Part shown: in pieces, positions 6,069-8,554 of the stretch
Layout of the letters: the number at the start of each line of letters is the position of its first letter
Position numbering within the stretch: the stretch's first letter is position 1
Source of the DNA: Puniceicoccales bacterium
Lineage (GTDB): Bacteria; Verrucomicrobiota; Verrucomicrobiia; Opitutales; UBA953
Assembly: GCA_031284845.1 (NCBI GenBank)
Contig: JAITXH010000092.1
Span: forward strand, 1 to 8,554
Direction of reading: 5' to 3'
DNA: 8,554 nucleotides
Translations under genes and position numbers: made by a program
The notes under the pieces: generated by a model
Seen by the model: the letters and a program-made list of their open reading frames with translations, nothing else
The model's database searches: none
What the model was told of the DNA's origin: nothing

Positions 6069-7127
6069 TTATGAAGCGGGCAGGGCGGAGGCGTCCGGTT
6101 CATTGAAAAGCGCACTTTGTTCCGGAGGCACGTTCTTGCGTGCGGCAAGCTCATCGTCGCGTTGCAGGTGCCGGGGCGGTTTTGTGACACGCGAACTGAG
6201 CACATATTCCTGATCGCGGGCGATGCGATCCACCATGTCTTCGATCCGCTTGCGCAGCCAGCGCGGGGTGAATGTGTTGTTGCGGAAATCGTTTGGCCCG
6301 TAGCCATGCACGCGCCCGACTTGGTGGAGCTGGTCGTTTTGGCGGAATTCCGCTTCGCTTTCCTCGCCATAGACGGCATAGGCGATGCCGCCGTTTTTGC
6401 GAACGAGCGAAAAGACCGGGACATCGCTCGGCCCGTCGGCGATGTAGATCATGTTTTCAAAGGGCACCCGGCGGTCACTGTTCCGCACGACCGCGTTCAC
6501 ATCTATATCGGCGTTTCTGTTGGTGCCCTTGTTGATTTCAAAGATGAAGCGGGTCTTGATGGTGTTGTCCACCATGACGCCGATTTGGCTGATTTCGCCG
6601 GAGTCCGTCAGGGAAAATTCATCTTGGCGCAGGTAGCCAGGTGGCAGCGGTTGCTCGATAAATTCGCAGCCGAAGATGCCGTCCACGTGTTTGGCGATTT
6701 TGCTGCCGCGTATCATTTCAGCAAGACCGGTGCTGATGATGTAGTGCTCAAGGGCGATATCGAGTTTCTGCTTTGCTCCGGCATTGAGGGCGAAGGTCTT
6801 GAGTGTGTCAAAAAAGGCGGGCAGGCCGGGGCAAAGCTGGATTTCTGTGCCAAGCTCCCGGAGGCGCTGGTTGGAGAGTCCTTTGAGCGGGCCGTTTTTA
6901 ACATAGCTGAGAAGGTGGTTCAGATAGACGGTGTCCTTGGAGACGTGGATGCCCTTTTGCGCATAAATTTCGGGGAGCCTGTTCACCTCCTTCCAAAAGG
7001 AGTTCTCGTCTATGCCATAGGCCTTGAAAAGGGGGGCCTGCATGTAGCCGGGGATGATAGTCTTATCGAAATCCCAGATGCAGGCGAGGATGTGGCGTGA
7101 ACGAAGCTGGGTTTCCGTAGTGTGCAT
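6069..7127 (-). CDS. HAD-superfamily phosphatase-like protein, substrate unknown
   Basis: A 352-residue protein with the full set of HAD hydrolase motifs: WDFDKT (18-23; nucleophile Asp19, acid/base Asp21), a motif II Ser/Thr in YIISTG (129-134; Ser132 or Thr133), a motif III lysine near 191-200 (IKTRFIFEINKG) and motif IV IADGPSDVP (229-237; Asp231, Asp235). It looks closest to the phosphoserine-phosphatase-like branch with a large helical cap (about 30-125), so a metal-dependent phosphatase on a small molecule is likely, but the substrate is unknown. The last 70 residues are polar and charged. I use ATG 7127, which gives a normal lead-in to motif I. The frame stays open to an ATG at 7217 that has a good Shine-Dalgarno site but would add a Trp-rich 30-residue extension. 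It is divergent from dnaE across 120 bases and 167 bases upstream of cmk on the same strand. Confidence 0.85.
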   Translation of the reverse strand: MHTTETQLRSRHILACIWDFDKTIIPGYMQAPLFKAYGIDENSFWKEVNRLPEIYAQKGIHVSKDTVYLNHLLSYVKNGPLKGLSNQRLRELGTEIQLCPGLPAFFDTLKTFALNAGAKQKLDIALEHYIISTGLAEMIRGSKIAKHVDGIFGCEFIEQPLPPGYLRQDEFSLTDSGEISQIGVMVDNTIKTRFIFEINKGTNRNADIDVNAVVRNSDRRVPFENMIYIADGPSDVPVFSLVRKNGGIAYAVYGEESEAEFRQNDQLHQVGRVHGYGPNDFRNNTFTPRWLRKRIEDMVDRIARDQEYVLSSRVTKPPRHLQRDDELAARKNVPPEQSALFNEPDASALPAS

Positions 7128-7247
7128 AGTTGTGTGGAAAAGAGGCCAGCATGGGGTTTCGCCGCTTACTCTCCAACAAGAAAAAATCCACCAGCGCCGC
7201 CATTTCTGGTTTCTCATTTCAAGCTTCTCCTTCCATAGTCCACGGTC
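7128..7247. other. Divergent intergenic region between HAD gene and dnaE
   Basis: 120 bases that must hold promoters for dnaE and perhaps the HAD gene. For dnaE the best -10-like word is CATAGT (7234-7239), but no fitting -35 precedes it. For the HAD gene no pair was found. The region also carries the alternative HAD start described at 7215-7232. The GC skew of the plus strand changes sign about here. Confidence 0.4.
7215..7232 (-). promoter_or_regulatory. Shine-Dalgarno site before an alternative start of the HAD gene
   Basis: Minus strand AAGGAG (7232-7227) is followed by 9 bases and ATG (7217-7215). It is the only strong ribosome-binding site I found on either strand ahead of a start in frame with a gene in this window. 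The frame it opens (residues MRNQKWRRWW...) joins the HAD gene after 30 codons with no stop. Only 30 bases then remain to the dnaE ATG, leaving little promoter room, so I did not adopt this start. Confidence 0.35.
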
Positions 7248-8554
7248 ATGTCCACCGCTTCCCAGTCATCCGCATCCAAGCCAATCGAAGAGACAGGCCC
7301 CGACTTCGTCCACCTTCATGTCCACACCGACTATAGCCTCCTCGACGGATGCAGCCGCATTGACAGACTCATGGACCGCGCCATCGCCCTCGGACAAAAG
7401 GCGATCGCCATCACAGACCACGGTAACTTGTTTGGGGCATTCGACTTCTGGAACACTGCAAAGGGCATCCTCAAAGACAAACACATCGTGCTGAAATCTC
7501 TTCTCGGTTGCGAAATCTACCTCGTCTATGACTACGCCAACACCGAACGCCCCGAACGCGCCAAGGAACGTCGCTTCCACATGGGCCTCCTTGCAAAAAA
7601 TTTCAAAGGCTACCAAAACCTTGTCAAACTCGTCTCCGATGCCCACGTCCACGGCACCTTTTACGGTAAACAGCGCACCGACCTCGCCCACCTCGCTGCC
7701 CACGCCGAAGGCCTCATCGGATTCTCCGGCTGCATGCAAGGCGTCATCCCCCAGGCCCTCCTCAACGACGATTGGGATCGAGCCCAGTCCGCCCTCGCCC
7801 GCTTCCTCGACATCTTCGGACGCGAAAATTTTTTCATCGAGTTGATGGATCACGGCCTCACTGAACAAGTCGGCCTCAACCCGAAACTTCTCCAACTCGC
7901 TGAAAAAAACAACCTCCGCGTCGTTTGCACCAACGACGTCCACTATGTTGACGCCGGACATGTCGCTGCGCACGATGCCCTCCTGTGCATCCAGACTGGT
8001 GCCAAGGTCAAAGACGAGAAACGGCTGCGTTACTCCTCCCAGCAGTTTTACCTCAAATCCGGTGCCGAGATGGCCCGCATCTTCGGCGAACGCCCCGAAC
8101 TCCTCAGCAATACAAACCTCGTCGCCGAGATGTGCGATGTCTCCTTCAAAACAGGAGGCAATAACTACCCCGTTTACCACCTCGACACCACCATCACCGT
8201 CCATCCCACCCCGAAGATAGACGTAATCCTCGACGCTTACGCCGCCCTCAAAAACAGCCTCCTCGTCGCCCAAAACAAACCCGCCGACTTCGTCATCTCA
8301 GAAGAGCAACGCGCCACCATGCGCACCAACGGCACCTACCTCCTCGAGCTTTGCAAAAAAGGCCTCCTCGCCCGCTACGGCGTGGACTACAACGACCCCG
8401 TGGCATGGGCTGACGACACCTCCCGCGGCCCGGGAACCGCCAGCCCCGCCGAACTCTGCAAGCGCATAGACTACGAACTCTCCGTCATCGCCGGCACCGG
8501 CTTTATAGACTACTTTCTCATCGTATGGGATTTCATTGACTGGGCGCGCCGCCA
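7248..8554 (+). CDS. dnaE: DNA polymerase III alpha subunit, N-terminal part (3' end beyond window)
   Basis: Replicative DNA polymerase of the chromosome. The visible 435 codons hold the N-terminal PHP domain and the start of the polymerase core; the palm aspartates lie past the right edge. PHP residues look complete: His24 and His26 in HLHVHTDYSLLDG, Asp33, His58 (ITDHGN), Glu89 (GCE), His111 (RFHM), Cys162 (SGCMQG), Asp230 and His232 (TNDVHY). This matches the nine-residue metal set of proofreading DnaE proteins such as M. tuberculosis DnaE1, unlike E. coli DnaE. Between His58 and Glu89 there are about six more residues than usual (around KDKHIVLKS). RIDYELSVIAGTGFIDYFLIVWDFI (from about 407) is the usual lead-in to the palm. 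An in-frame TAG at 7236-7238 fixes the start at or after ATG 7248. There is no Shine-Dalgarno site. The coding strand is very rich in C. Confidence 0.95.
   Translation, partial: MSTASQSSASKPIEETGPDFVHLHVHTDYSLLDGCSRIDRLMDRAIALGQKAIAITDHGNLFGAFDFWNTAKGILKDKHIVLKSLLGCEIYLVYDYANTERPERAKERRFHMGLLAKNFKGYQNLVKLVSDAHVHGTFYGKQRTDLAHLAAHAEGLIGFSGCMQGVIPQALLNDDWDRAQSALARFLDIFGRENFFIELMDHGLTEQVGLNPKLLQLAEKNNLRVVCTNDVHYVDAGHVAAHDALLCIQTGAKVKDEKRLRYSSQQFYLKSGAEMARIFGERPELLSNTNLVAEMCDVSFKTGGNNYPVYHLDTTITVHPTPKIDVILDAYAALKNSLLVAQNKPADFVISEEQRATMRTNGTYLLELCKKGLLARYGVDYNDPVAWADDTSRGPGTASPAELCKRIDYELSVIAGTGFIDYFLIVWDFIDWARR

Noticed and set aside
6117..7100. Long open frame on the plus strand opposite the HAD gene (327 codons)
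   Set aside because: It is fully antisense to a gene with intact HAD motifs, and its translation shows no domain pattern. Codon bias of the real gene explains the lack of stops.
7266..8273. Long open frame on the minus strand opposite dnaE (335 codons)
   Set aside because: Antisense to dnaE. Its Gly/Val/Glu-rich translation is the expected mirror of the C-rich dnaE codons.
1..8554. tRNA, rRNA, CRISPR, insertion sequences, prophage or defence genes
   Set aside because: Looked for on both strands by eye. No such repeats, transposase motifs or cloverleaf patterns were found; gene content is housekeeping plus one glycosidase.

Overview
The window reads as ordinary chromosomal DNA of a free-living or gut-type bacterium, by eye moderately GC-rich. 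Gene style and content suggest the Verrucomicrobiota, perhaps Opitutae: starts mostly without Shine-Dalgarno sites, a secreted FUCA1-like fucosidase, an unusual HAD protein, and small AATTC-type heptamer repeats between genes. This is inference only; there is no rRNA or other decisive marker. No phage, transposon, CRISPR array or tRNA was seen.

Layout, left to right. (1) 1-800, minus: the first half of a class I [4Fe-4S] fumarate hydratase, cut by the left edge. (2) 900-2054, plus: tgt, tRNA-guanine transglycosylase, divergent from the fumarase across a 99-base gap with one candidate promoter. It keeps its catalytic residues but lacks two of the four expected zinc ligands. (3) 2058-2831, minus: an unrecognised single-anchor membrane protein, convergent with tgt at 3 bases. 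(4) 2969-5901, minus: an apparent transcription unit cmk > plsC > GH29 alpha-L-fucosidase (30-base gap, then a TAATG overlap), ending in a hairpin plus T-run terminator. (5) 6069-7127, minus: a HAD-superfamily phosphatase-like protein of unknown substrate. (6) 7248 to the right edge, plus: the N-terminal third of dnaE, the DNA polymerase III alpha subunit, with an apparently complete PHP metal site.

Most genes are housekeeping: the TCA cycle (fumarase), tRNA modification (tgt), CMP/dCMP phosphorylation (cmk), phospholipid synthesis (plsC) and replication (dnaE). The odd partner is a secreted glycan-degrading fucosidase that seems translationally coupled to plsC. I found no clear candidate for a new multi-gene system. 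The points most worth a second look are the reduced zinc site in Tgt, the cmk-plsC-fucosidase unit, an abrupt GC-skew reversal near 7.2 kb, the alternative Trp-rich N-terminus of the HAD protein, and the orphan membrane protein. No intergenic stretch exceeds 170 bases.
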